Positions 42,701 to 49,917 of a stretch of 64,000 bases of DNA are shown here, piece after piece; the first letter of the stretch is position 1; every line of letters begins with the position of its first letter. The notes beneath the pieces are model-generated. The model had not been told where the DNA came from, ran no database searches, and worked only from the letters and a program-made list of their open reading frames with translations. The DNA comes from Vicinamibacterales bacterium (GTDB lineage Bacteria; Acidobacteriota; Vicinamibacteria; Vicinamibacterales; SCN-69-37). The translations under genes were made by a program, and so were the position numbers. The stretch is from contig JAURFE010000007.1 in assembly GCA_030827135.1 (NCBI GenBank), forward strand, positions 49,221-113,220, in the 5' to 3' direction.

Positions 42701-43038
42701 CCAGGATGCCACGTCAACCGCTTCGGCTCTCCACCGGCGGTCGGCACGACGTAGACGTCGCTGTTGCCGCCGTAGGAGGCAGTGAACGCGAGCGTCTGGC
42801 CGTCAGGGGAAAACCTGGGGCTGGAGGCGCCACCGGCAAAGCTCGTGATGCGCCGCGCGACGCCTCCCGCCCGCTCGACCATCCAGATGTTGTTCGCGTA
42901 CGCAAACGCAATGTGGGTGGTGCTGACGGTGGGAGTGCGGAGCAGTCGCGTTGGTGTCGGCGCGGTCGTCACGGGTGCGACCGCCACCGCCAGCAGGACC
43001 AGAAGCAGGGTGGCAGGGGCGAGCAGTCGGCGAGTCAT
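39718..43038 (-). CDS. Tricorn-type S41 protease, exported
   Basis: 1106 residues from ATG at 43036-43038, with GGAGG 4 nt upstream; longer ORF rejected. A signal peptide covers about residues 1-26 (LLLVLLAVAVAPVTTA). Two TolB/WD-like propeller regions span about 30-650 (many FSPDG and WSPDGNF repeats). A PDZ domain is near 830-900, and the C-terminal S41 domain (about 920-1080) carries DERFNGGGSAADYI and the nucleophile in MAGSGGDLMP near 987. Tricorn trims oligopeptides; acidobacterial homologues are predicted periplasmic scavenging proteases. A Gly-rich run (about 660-675) joins modules. The TAG stop lies at the edge of the palindromic element. Confidence 0.9.
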   Translation of the reverse strand: MTRRLLAPATLLLVLLAVAVAPVTTAPTPTRLLRTPTVSTTHIAFAYANNIWMVERAGGVARRITSFAGGASSPRFSPDGQTLAFTASYGGNSDVYVVPTAGGEPKRLTWHPGADTVQGWTPDGRSVMFASARATWAPSGAPKFWTVPATGGIEAPMALPRAYMGKISADGSHIAYRMNSSWDEERRNYRGGQNKPIWIVDLKTHDLVTPPFTNSKDTDPVWVGRSVYFLSDRDSVSNVWAFDTGNKQLRQVTRFTDFDVKSIDSGGGAVVFEQAGRIHLLDPSNGRSRVIDIVATGDFPWMMPKWEDVSSRVTNMAISPTGRRAVVEARGEIFTIPADKGDVRNITRSSGAADRAPAWSPDGNFVSYFSDRSGEYKLVIAPQDGITPPREIEFANPKHYYTPSWSPDSKKILFTDTDLKVWVVDVASGAAKVVGSDPWMVPQRTLNPVWSPDSKWVAYASRLRSMYHAVFVSNVETGATHQVTDPMAAAVWPAWDASGKYLWFLASRDFGLASQWLDMTSYDRPVTYGLYFAILKKGDPTPLLPESDEETARTSEAAGGGEGRSGARPAPVTVQIDADGLDRRIIAVPGVPERAYSQLRSGVAGTVYYLDGANLQRYRLSERRATQFLTGVTAYVVSADGHKMLYRGGGAAGGGRGGGGGGGAAAGPSLFIVDADRTVPAAGAGRLNVTLTMHLDPKEEYKQIFREGWRLQRDYLYVQNMHGSAWTQMEEMYGQLLPHVNHRSDLNYLLDTMGAELAVGHSYVRGGAMPETEGNAADGGLLGADFTIESNRYKIARIYDTENWNPELRAPLASPGVEVAVGDFVLAINGQPLVAPDNIHRLLDGTANRQTQLTVNNKPVMEGARQITVVPIGSEQGLRTRAFVEENRRKVSELSGGKLAYVYVPNTGQGGYQSFNRYYFSQQDKLGVVVDERFNGGGSAADYIIEVLARDFDGYFNNVAGDRYPFTSPSAGIWGPKVMIINEMAGSGGDLMPYMFRRRGIGPLVGTTTWGGLVHTADTPGFIDGGSMIAPRGGFFTRDNKWAVENEGVAPDIEVENFPKDVIAGRDPQLERAVQEALRLLAANPVDRLSKEPPAPIWGVRKGGGM

Positions 43039-43070
43039 AAGGCCTCCAGAAGGCCCTACGATACCGCCAC

Positions 43071-45113
43071 TTACCAGATCCGGACGCGTTTCTCCGGAGC
43101 GACGTACAGTTTGTCGCCCGGCTTCACGTTGAACGCCTCGTAAAACGCGTCGATGTTTGAGAGCGGCGCGTTCGCGCGGAACTCTTCGGGCGCGTGCGGG
43201 TCGGCCATCACCTGGTTGCGCAGGTACTGCTCGCGGGCTTTTGAGCGCCACGCCTGCGCCCAGCCCATGAAGAACCGCTGCGCTCCGGAAAAACCATCGA
43301 TGGTCGGAGATGACGTTCCGCCGAGTGAGAGCCTCCACGCCTTGTAGGCGATCGAGAGACCACCAAGATCGCCGATGTTCTCCCCGAGCGTGAGTTCGCC
43401 GTTGACCTTGACGCCAGGTAGCGGACTCAGGGCGCTGAATTGATCGACCAGCACTTTTGATCGCTTCTGAAACTCCGTCTCGTCGGCGGGGGTCCACCAG
43501 TCGCGGAGCGCGCCGGATCCATCGAAGCGCCGGCCCTGGTCATCAAAGCCGTGTCCAATTTCATGACCGATGACCGCGCCGATGGCGCCGTAGTTCACCG
43601 CGTCGTCTGCGCCCAAGTCGAAGAACGGCGCCTGGAGGATGGCGGCCGGAAACACAATCTCGTTCTTGACAGGGTTGTAATACGCGTTCACGGTCTGCGG
43701 CGACATGAGCCACTCTTCGTGATCCACCGGGTGGTTCAATTTTCCGATCTGGTACTCGTGTTCGAGTCTCGCCGACCGCTCCACGTTGCCGAGCAGGTCG
43801 TCGGCCGAGACCTTCAGTGAACTGTAGTCGCGCCACTGATTCGGGTATCCGATCTTGGCCTTGAACTTCGACAACTTGTCGAGTGCTTCCTTGCGCGTCG
43901 GCTCGGTCATCCAGTCCAGCGTCGTGATTGACTGACGATACGCCTCGATCAAATTGGCGATCATCGTTTCCATGCGTTTCTTCGCGTCCGGCGGGAAGTG
44001 CCGTTCGACGTACAACTGGCCGAGCGCTTCGCCCATGCTGCCGTTGACCACCTGCACGCCGCGCTTCCAGCGCGGGCGCTGTGCCTGCTGCCCATTCAGC
44101 GTCCTGCCGAAGAACTCGAAGCGTGCGTCCACAAACGGCTGGCTGAGGTAGGCACCTGCGGTGGTGATGTACTGTGCGGCCACCCAGGACTTCCACGTGC
44201 TCATCGGCACGGCCGGCACCATCGCCGCAAAACTCCTGAAGAACGACGGCTGACCGATGACCACTTCCGGCGTCTTGTCGATGCCCTGCGCGGTCGCCCA
44301 GCCCATCCAGTCGAACCCGGGCATGTCGGTGACGACCTTCGACAACGCCATCTTGTTGTAGGTCTTCACCGCATCGCGACTTTCGACCTGTGTCCACTGA
44401 ATCTTTGCGAGCTCAGTCTCAAGTCCCAGCACCGCTTTCGCAGCGCCGGCCGGATCAGCCCGTCCCGCCAGCGTGAAGGACGTTTGGAGGTAGTCGAGAT
44501 ACTTCGCGCGAATCTCGACGAACTTCGGTTCCTCCAGCAGGTAGTAATCACGGTCAGGCAACGCGGTGCCACCCTGGAAGAGATACAGTGCCACCCTGGT
44601 GGGATCGCCTGCATCCGCATCGATGAACGCGCCAGCCGGCCCTGGCAGACCGATGACCGAGAGTTCACCGATCACGCGTGCCAATTCCGCCGGCGTCGTG
44701 ATGGCGTCGACCCGATCGAGGGTGGGTTTCAGCGGCGACGCGCCCAGCGTGTTGACGCGTGTTTCATTCGAAAAGCTCGCGAAGAGATCGCCGACCTGCT
44801 GCGCGATTGACCCGGGCTTCTTGTTCGGATCACCAGCCAACCGCTCGATGATCGCGTAGAGATCAGCCTCCGCTTTATCTGACAGCTGGACGAATGTGCC
44901 GGCGATCGGCCGGTCGGCCGGAATCTCGGTCTTCGCCAGCCACCCTCCATTCACAAACCTGAACAGGTCATCCTGCGGCCGGACGCTCCTGTCGAACGTA
45001 GTCAGGTCGAGGCCGGATGTCGGACGCCCCGCAGAAGTCGGGGCCTGTTGGGCCGAGACCTGGGAAACAAGGCAGGCACAGACAATGGCAAGAGCGAGGG
45101 TTCGGAGGCGCAT
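43071..45113 (-). CDS. M13-family (PepO/neprilysin-like) zinc endopeptidase, exported
   Basis: 680 residues. The signal peptide is about 1-21 (ALAIVCACLVSQVSA before QQ). The Zn site is GHEIGHGFDDQGRRFD near 523 (HExxH), with the third ligand in ENIGDLGGLSIAYKAW near 580. The C-terminal APEKRVRIW matches the family end (substrate-binding Arg and a terminal W). The NAYYNPVKNEIVFPA motif lies near 485. M13 enzymes cleave short peptides on the N side of hydrophobic residues. It lies 32 bp upstream of the tricorn gene on the same strand, suggesting a shared peptide-degrading transcription unit. Confidence 0.94.
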   Translation of the reverse strand: MRLRTLALAIVCACLVSQVSAQQAPTSAGRPTSGLDLTTFDRSVRPQDDLFRFVNGGWLAKTEIPADRPIAGTFVQLSDKAEADLYAIIERLAGDPNKKPGSIAQQVGDLFASFSNETRVNTLGASPLKPTLDRVDAITTPAELARVIGELSVIGLPGPAGAFIDADAGDPTRVALYLFQGGTALPDRDYYLLEEPKFVEIRAKYLDYLQTSFTLAGRADPAGAAKAVLGLETELAKIQWTQVESRDAVKTYNKMALSKVVTDMPGFDWMGWATAQGIDKTPEVVIGQPSFFRSFAAMVPAVPMSTWKSWVAAQYITTAGAYLSQPFVDARFEFFGRTLNGQQAQRPRWKRGVQVVNGSMGEALGQLYVERHFPPDAKKRMETMIANLIEAYRQSITTLDWMTEPTRKEALDKLSKFKAKIGYPNQWRDYSSLKVSADDLLGNVERSARLEHEYQIGKLNHPVDHEEWLMSPQTVNAYYNPVKNEIVFPAAILQAPFFDLGADDAVNYGAIGAVIGHEIGHGFDDQGRRFDGSGALRDWWTPADETEFQKRSKVLVDQFSALSPLPGVKVNGELTLGENIGDLGGLSIAYKAWRLSLGGTSSPTIDGFSGAQRFFMGWAQAWRSKAREQYLRNQVMADPHAPEEFRANAPLSNIDAFYEAFNVKPGDKLYVAPEKRVRIW

Positions 45114-45123
45114 GCCTCCGAGT

Positions 45124-46413
45124 CTACCTGAGGAATTCGACGATCACTTCCTTTGCGCCGTGTCCTGACACCGCAGACACCGTGAACCGAAATTGTCCGT
45201 ACTCGACCACGTCACCCACGAGAGGAGGCCGGTCAACCAGCGCCATTACCAGACCACTGACGCTGTCGACTTCTTCGTGTTCGAGATCCACGTCGAACGC
45301 CTGGCCAAGCTCGTCGAGGCGCAAGGTGCCGGCCACTCGCGCTGATGTCTCGGACGTCCGGATGAGGTTCGGGGCCGTCGGCACACCCTCGTCGATCTCG
45401 CCGACGACCTCCTCGGCAAGATCCTCCAGGCTCAGCACGCCGGCCGTGCCGCCGTGTTCATCAATCACCACCGCAATGTGCGCATGGGTCCGCTGCATGG
45501 TGGACAACACGGAGTCAAGCGATGCCGTCTCGGGAACAACCGGCACCGGTCGCACGTCGGCGGGGCCGATGTGTTCCTCAAGGATCAGCCGGCGCAGCAA
45601 ATCCTTGACGTGGAGCATGCCGACAATGTGGTCGAGGTCGCCGTCGTAGACCGGGTACCGCGTGTGGCGATGCGTCAGGAGGAGTCGCTGGACGTCGGCG
45701 GGAGACGCGCCGACCGGGATGCCGACCACACGCACGCGCGGCACCATGACCTCGCCAGCCGTCAAATCGCCGAACTCAAACAGTTCCCTGACGAGCCTGC
45801 CGGCCTCTTTGCCGAGGGCGCCTCCTGCTTCACTTTCTTCGACGATGAGCTGCAATTCCTCGGCGGAGTACGACTCCTCCTTTGTGTGGGCCTGCCGGCG
45901 GATCCCCACAAGACGGAGGCAGAAAGCACCGATGGCATCCAGAGTGAAGACGAAAGGATAAAACGCCAGCAACAATACGCGCATCGGCCAGAAGACCGCA
46001 CGCGCGGTGCCCTCGGCGTGGCTGAGCGCCAGCGCTTTCGGGATCATCTCGCCAAGAAAGATGTGCAGGTAGGTCAGGCTCGCGATGGCGATCACACTCG
46101 CCGCGCCATGGGCTGACAACCAGCGGGCGTCCCCAAGGAACGTGAGCCGTGGTTCAAGCCACACCGCCAGCGTGTGTTCGCCATACATGCCGAGGCCAAG
46201 ACTGGCCACGGTGATGCCGAGCTGGGCGGTGGCGATAAAGCGGTCGCGCGCCTGCGCAGAGACCAGCAGTGCCAGCAAGCGCTTCGACAGCCGTTCCCCC
46301 AGGGTGGCGCGGCGTTCGACCGCCGTGCGCGGCACCGCGACAATGGCGAATTCCGCCGCGACGAACAACGCGTTCGCCAGCAACAACGCCGCGACAACCA
46401 GGACCGCAATCAC
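45124..46413 (-). CDS. CNNM/CorC-type membrane protein: DUF21, CBS pair, CorC_HlyC
   Basis: 429 residues from GTG at 46411-46413 overlapping the stop of the paralogue upstream (GTGA). The N-terminal DUF21 membrane domain (about 1-180) begins VLVVAALLLANALFVAAEFAIV. Two CBS motifs follow (about 215-330: MVPRVRVVGIPV, VVIDEHGGTAGVLSLEDLAEE). The C-terminal CorC_HlyC domain is present (residues about 345-425). Relatives transport or regulate Mg2+/Co2+ and were historically called hemolysins. It forms a tandem pair with the next gene. Confidence 0.88.
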   Translation of the reverse strand: MIAVLVVAALLLANALFVAAEFAIVAVPRTAVERRATLGERLSKRLLALLVSAQARDRFIATAQLGITVASLGLGMYGEHTLAVWLEPRLTFLGDARWLSAHGAASVIAIASLTYLHIFLGEMIPKALALSHAEGTARAVFWPMRVLLLAFYPFVFTLDAIGAFCLRLVGIRRQAHTKEESYSAEELQLIVEESEAGGALGKEAGRLVRELFEFGDLTAGEVMVPRVRVVGIPVGASPADVQRLLLTHRHTRYPVYDGDLDHIVGMLHVKDLLRRLILEEHIGPADVRPVPVVPETASLDSVLSTMQRTHAHIAVVIDEHGGTAGVLSLEDLAEEVVGEIDEGVPTAPNLIRTSETSARVAGTLRLDELGQAFDVDLEHEEVDSVSGLVMALVDRPPLVGDVVEYGQFRFTVSAVSGHGAKEVIVEFLR

Positions 46414-47444
46414 TGGCCGTCCTCCTCAAGAAACTCCGCCAGCACGTCTTGTATCGTCACCAACCCGATGACTCGGCCGGCAGCGTCGGTGACGACAGCC
46501 TGGTGGACGCGCCGGTCGCGGAGCAGGGCAATGATTCGGTCGGCCGGGAGGTCCTGTGCGACACTGGCGAGCGGACGCGCCAGTTGTCCCAACGCCGGCG
46601 GTTGGCCTGCGAGCACATAGTGGTGGACAAGGTCCTTCACGCGCAGTGTGCCAATGATGGTGTCCGGCGTGCCCCGATAAATCGGCAGGCGACTGAACGG
46701 ACTTGCGGCGACCACGCGCACGACCTCGTTCCACGGAGTATCGTCCCGCAGCATCGTCAACTTTTCGAGCGGAACCATCAGATCGCGCGCCGTGCGAACG
46801 CCCAGTCTGAGAGCGCGGTGCAGCCGCTGTTGTTCGTCTGGCTCGAGGAGACCGCCGTCGCGGCTTTCGACCAGCAACATCTCGATCTCCTCGGGTGAAT
46901 GGATGTGCCGATGGCTGCCGCCACCCAGTCCGAAGAGCCGGAGCACTGCGGTCGCTGATCCGTTCACCATTGCCAGAAACGGCCGGAACACTGCGAGGGA
47001 CCAGCGCATCGGCAACACGGTGGCCAACGCGACCTGGGTGGGAAACTGCAGGGCGAGCGACTTGGGCACCAGTTCGCCCAACACCACCTGCGCAGTTGTC
47101 AGCACCAGCAGGACGGCGATCGCGGCGCTGGAGGTGGCGAGTTCGGTGTCAAGCTGGAGCCACTCCGCCAACATTGGCGCCAGTGCGACGGCGACCGTTG
47201 CCTGCGCGAATGCGCCGAGCACAAGGCTGGAGAGCGTGATACCGATCTGCGAAATGCCGACGTAACGATCAAGGCTGGTGGTGTCGTCCACGACCGGCAG
47301 CAGCCGTTTGGCCAGCCAGCTTCCCTCATCCGACAACTGCCGGATGCGGCTTCGCCGCGCACCGACCGCCGCAAATTCGGCCGCCACGTAGAGTGCGTTG
47401 ATGAAGATAAGGACGAGGATGACCGTCCAGACGGCCGCAGACAT
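46410..47444 (-). CDS. CNNM/CorC-type membrane protein: DUF21 and CBS pair only
   Basis: 344 residues. The same DUF21 start (VILVLIFINALYVAAEFAAVG) and CBS pair (about 205-340: RDLMVPLEKLTML, VTDAAGRVIGLVTIQDVL) as its neighbour. It stops after the second CBS with FLEEDGQ and lacks the CorC_HlyC domain. The two paralogues are translationally coupled, so a heteromeric transporter with one full and one short subunit is plausible. Probably divalent-cation handling; not demonstrated. Confidence 0.87.
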   Translation of the reverse strand: MSAAVWTVILVLIFINALYVAAEFAAVGARRSRIRQLSDEGSWLAKRLLPVVDDTTSLDRYVGISQIGITLSSLVLGAFAQATVAVALAPMLAEWLQLDTELATSSAAIAVLLVLTTAQVVLGELVPKSLALQFPTQVALATVLPMRWSLAVFRPFLAMVNGSATAVLRLFGLGGGSHRHIHSPEEIEMLLVESRDGGLLEPDEQQRLHRALRLGVRTARDLMVPLEKLTMLRDDTPWNEVVRVVAASPFSRLPIYRGTPDTIIGTLRVKDLVHHYVLAGQPPALGQLARPLASVAQDLPADRIIALLRDRRVHQAVVTDAAGRVIGLVTIQDVLAEFLEEDGQ

Positions 47445-47534
47445 GCCTCCCTAGTGTATCCGGGCGCGCACGGGTACGATGCGGTCCGCGGGTCGCGGGT
47501 CCAGGGGCCCAAGGCTTAGAAACAGGAGAGTGCC

Positions 47535-47873
47535 ATGTTCAGTGAATTCAAGCAGTTCGTGAATCAGGGGAACGCGATCGACCTGGCGGTGGGCGTCGTC
47601 ATTGGTGCCGCCTTCGGCAAGATCGTCAATTCGCTGGTCGCGGACGTGATCATGCCGGTCGTGGGGTTGGCACTGGGGCGGGTGGATTTCGCCAACTGTT
47701 TTGTGTCGCTCAGCGGCGAGTCGTTTCCGACCCTGGCCGCCGCGCGCGCCGCCGGCGCGCCCGTGCTCGCCTACGGCGCGTTCATCAACAACATCGTTGA
47801 GTTCTTCGTGATCGCGTTTTCGATCTTTCTGGTGGTGCGGCAGGTCAACAAGATGCGCACGACGAAGGTGTAG
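47535..47873 (+). CDS. mscL: Large-conductance mechanosensitive channel, short C-terminus
   Basis: 112 residues with AGGAG 9 nt upstream. S1 and TM1 are MFSEFKQFVNQGNAIDLAVG and the pore helix VVIGAAFGKIVNSLVADVI; TM2 is YGAFINNIVEFFVIAFSIFLVV. The sequence ends just after TM2 (NKMRTTKV). The cytoplasmic helical bundle that usually adds 20-30 residues is missing. The TAG stop is the first codon of the palindromic element, so the truncation may come from that insertion. E. coli MscL still gates without the bundle, so the channel is probably functional. Releases solutes on hypo-osmotic shock. Confidence 0.93.
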   Translation: MFSEFKQFVNQGNAIDLAVGVVIGAAFGKIVNSLVADVIMPVVGLALGRVDFANCFVSLSGESFPTLAAARAAGAPVLAYGAFINNIVEFFVIAFSIFLVVRQVNKMRTTKV

Positions 47874-48001
47874 TCCGACTCCGCCAAGCGCTCGCTTCGC
47901 TCGCAGCTACGGCGGGACAGCCTTTGCACATCGCTCGCCCGTCGCCTGGGCTGGGCGAAGCCCAGCCGAAGCTGCGACCGAAGGGAGCGCTCAGCGAAGG
48001 C
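47874..48001. repeat. tRNA-Ser-linked palindromic element, short copy
   Basis: 128 bp filling the gap between the mscL stop codon and the 3' CCA of tRNA-Ser(GCU). The 32-bp inverted arms are 47882-47913 and 47965-47996 (27 of 32 pair). The core hairpin CTGGGC-GAA-GCCCAG is near 47950. In tRNA orientation the first 21 bases after the discriminator match the long copy exactly. The distances are the same as in that copy: 5 nt (GCCTT) from CCA to the arm, and 8 nt from the other arm to the neighbour's TAG. Confidence 0.8.
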
Positions 48002-48095
48002 TGGCGGTGAGGCAGGGATTCGAACCCTGGGTACAGGTTTAAGCCCGTACAACGGTTTAGCAAACCGCCGCTTTCGGCCACTCAGCCACCTCACC
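48002..48095 (-). tRNA. tRNA-Ser(GCU)
   Basis: 94 nt including encoded CCA. The acceptor stem is GGTGAGG/CCTCACC, the anticodon loop TTTGCTAAA gives anticodon GCT, a long variable arm with a GTACGGGC...GTAC-type stem is present, and the T-loop is GGTTCGAATCC. Reads AGC/AGU. Its 3' end abuts the short palindromic element. Confidence 0.97.
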
Positions 48096-48124
48096 CCGCA
48101 CGGCGAACGAACAACGATAGCGTA

Positions 48125-48511
48125 CTACGTCCGGCAGCAGTTAGCAGCGGCCGCGTTCAGTGTCTTGAGCGGAATGGAGACCAGATCACTCAATTTGCGC
48201 CGATCGGAGGTTGATGACGAGGCCGCGTTGACGGCTTCGAGGGAGGCCTTGAGGACCGCAGCCAGTGCGGGGGCGGCCGGCAGGGCGAGCCGGTAATGCA
48301 TCCAGAGGCCGTCGCGTCTGGCCGACACGAGGCCTGACCTGCGGAGATAGGCCAGGTGTCGCGACACCGTCGGCTGGGGCAGGTCGAGTGCGCCGTGAAT
48401 GTTGCACACACACACTTCACCAGCCGCGAGCAGCGCGAGGATCCGCAACCGGGTGTCGTCGGCCAGGGCCTTGAACAAGAGTTCCAGCGCGTCCAGGGAG
48501 GCAGTCTTCAT
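48125..48511 (-). CDS. arsR: ArsR-family arsenic-responsive repressor
   Basis: 128 residues from ATG at 48509-48511 (MKTASLDALELLFKALADDT). The winged helix shows LPQPTVSRHLAYLRRSGLV. Cys34 and Cys36 in GEVCVCNIHG match the As(III)-binding ELCVC motif of ArsR, and two more Cys end the protein (NCC). It diverges from arsM-arsC, and the promoter between them contains an inverted repeat. It should release the operator on binding arsenite. The start lies only about 13 nt past the predicted -10, so the transcript may be almost leaderless. Confidence 0.92.
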   Translation of the reverse strand: MKTASLDALELLFKALADDTRLRILALLAAGEVCVCNIHGALDLPQPTVSRHLAYLRRSGLVSARRDGLWMHYRLALPAAPALAAVLKASLEAVNAASSSTSDRRKLSDLVSIPLKTLNAAAANCCRT

Positions 48512-48518
48512 ATATGGC

Positions 48519-48555
48519 TTGACGAATATATCACGCGGCGCTATATTCGCTTCAA
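48519..48555. promoter_or_regulatory. Divergent arsR/arsM promoter with ArsR operator
   Basis: Rightward: TTGACG (48519-48524), 17-bp spacer, TATATT (48542-48547), feeding arsM. Leftward: TTGAAG (complement of 48550-48555) and TATATT (complement of 48525-48530), feeding arsR. The inverted repeat CGAATATA (48523-48530) / TATATTCG (48542-48549) overlaps both -10 elements and one -35, so a single bound ArsR dimer would block both directions. Confidence 0.72.
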
Positions 48556-48560
48556 CGTAT

Positions 48561-49382
48561 ATGGAAAACCTCACCCTCACCGTCAAGAAACGTTATGGAT
48601 CCCTGGCCGAGAACGTCGCCAGGGGCGGATCGGCGACCTGCGGCCCCGGCGAATGCGGCTGTGGCGACCCCATCAGCAGCGATTTGTACGACGCGCTGCA
48701 GACGGATGGGCTCCCCGAACAGGCCGTGCTTGCATCGCTGGGCTGCGGCAATCCCACAGCGCTGGCCACACTGAACGCCGGCGAAACCGTGCTCGACCTC
48801 GGGTCGGGTGGCGGCATCGACGTGCTGTTGTCAGCGAAACGTGTGGGCCCGACCGGCAAGGTCTATGGGCTCGACATGACGGACCAGATGTTGTCGCTGG
48901 CGCGTGAAAATGCGCGCAAGGCCGGCGCAACCAATGTCGAGTTCCTCCAGGGCCACATCGAAGCGATTCCGCTTCCCGACAACAGCGTGGACGTCATCAT
49001 CTCGAACTGCGTCATCAATCTTTCCGCCGACAAGGACCGCGTGCTTGCCGAGGCGTTCCGCGTGCTGAAGCCCGGTGGGCGGTTTGCCGTGTCCGATGTG
49101 GTCTCCCGCCGCCGGGACATCCCTGCAGAGATCCGGCGCAACGTCGAGCTCTGGATCGGCTGTGTCGCCGGCGCCCTGCACGAGGCCGATTTCCGCGCGA
49201 AGTTGCAGGCGGCAGGATTCACCGACGTCACCATCGAAATGGTCCGCGAGTACCGGGCAGCCGATGCCCGCACATTCCTGGCGGACGCCGGCCTCGATGC
49301 GGACGCCATCGCCCCATACGTGGATGGCGCGTTTGGCAGCGCCTTCGTGCGGGCGACAAAACCGACCCACGCCGACGCCTGA
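48561..49382 (+). CDS. arsM: Arsenite S-adenosylmethionine methyltransferase
   Basis: 273 residues from ATG at 48561 ([20 protein letters not shown]). The SAM site is [20 protein letters not shown] near 77. The arsenic-binding Cys are all present: Cys32/Cys34 in GECGCGDP, Cys62 in SLGCGNP, Cys150 in SNCVINLS and Cys201 in IGCVAGAL. ArsM converts As(III) to methylated, partly volatile arsenicals using SAM and thiols. It overlaps arsC (TGATG) and is transcribed away from arsR. Confidence 0.95.
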   Translation: MENLTLTVKKRYGSLAENVARGGSATCGPGECGCGDPISSDLYDALQTDGLPEQAVLASLGCGNPTALATLNAGETVLDLGSGGGIDVLLSAKRVGPTGKVYGLDMTDQMLSLARENARKAGATNVEFLQGHIEAIPLPDNSVDVIISNCVINLSADKDRVLAEAFRVLKPGGRFAVSDVVSRRRDIPAEIRRNVELWIGCVAGALHEADFRAKLQAAGFTDVTIEMVREYRAADARTFLADAGLDADAIAPYVDGAFGSAFVRATKPTHADA

Positions 49383-49798
49383 TGCCCGCTCCATTGCGGC
49401 TCTTGTTCCTCTGCGTGGCAAACTCGGCCCGCAGCCAGATGGCTGAGGGACTGGCACGCCACCTCTTTGGCGATCGTGCCACCGTCCAGAGCGCCGGAAG
49501 CGCACCAACACGGGTCAACCCGAATGCCATCGCGGTGCTGGCGGAGCTCGGCATTGACGCCACCGGACACGCGTCCACACTCGTTGACGATATTCCGTCC
49601 GATTCGATCGACCTCGTGATCACGCTGTGCGCCGAAGAGGTATGCCCCGTCTATCCAGGCCGGGTCGAGCGACTCCACTGGCCGCACCCCGACCCCGCCG
49701 GCGCGCCACCCGACAAGGCGCTGGAGCGCTTCCGCGAGGTGCGCGACATGCTTCGGGCACGCCTTGGCGCTTTTGGGCGCGAGCGGGGGCTGCTGTAG
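49382..49798 (+). CDS. arsC: Arsenate reductase, LMW-phosphatase (thioredoxin) type
   Basis: 138 residues. The P-loop is [10 protein letters not shown] (Cys11, Arg17 of CX5R), and the redox pair Cys83/Cys88 is in [12 protein letters not shown], like Cys82/Cys89 of B. subtilis ArsC. It reduces As(V) to As(III), recharged by thioredoxin. In this operon the product feeds ArsM. No ArsB or Acr3 efflux gene is adjacent. Confidence 0.94.
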   Translation: MPAPLRLLFLCVANSARSQMAEGLARHLFGDRATVQSAGSAPTRVNPNAIAVLAELGIDATGHASTLVDDIPSDSIDLVITLCAEEVCPVYPGRVERLHWPHPDPAGAPPDKALERFREVRDMLRARLGAFGRERGLL

Positions 49799-49800
49799 GG

Positions 49801-49885
49801 GCCGCCAGCATGGCGCACTACATCCCAGTGCGCCCTACATACGTGTCTCGCATGCAGGGCCCGCTGAAGTTGAGCGCGCCGTGAC
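49801..49885. repeat. Second copy of the serS-downstream repeat family
   Basis: Between arsC and gltX, CAGGGCCCGCTGAAGTTGAG then CGCGCC (49855-49880) is the same GCCCGCT-(N6)-AGCG type of stem as in the 37.8-kb cluster. GCGCCCTACATACGT (49830-49844) is close to the reverse complement of the 17-bp unit there. Single, degraded units; acts at most as the arsC terminator. Confidence 0.55.
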
Positions 49886-49917
49886 GCGGGTTGGGTGAGG
49901 TTGGGTAAGATCACCCG

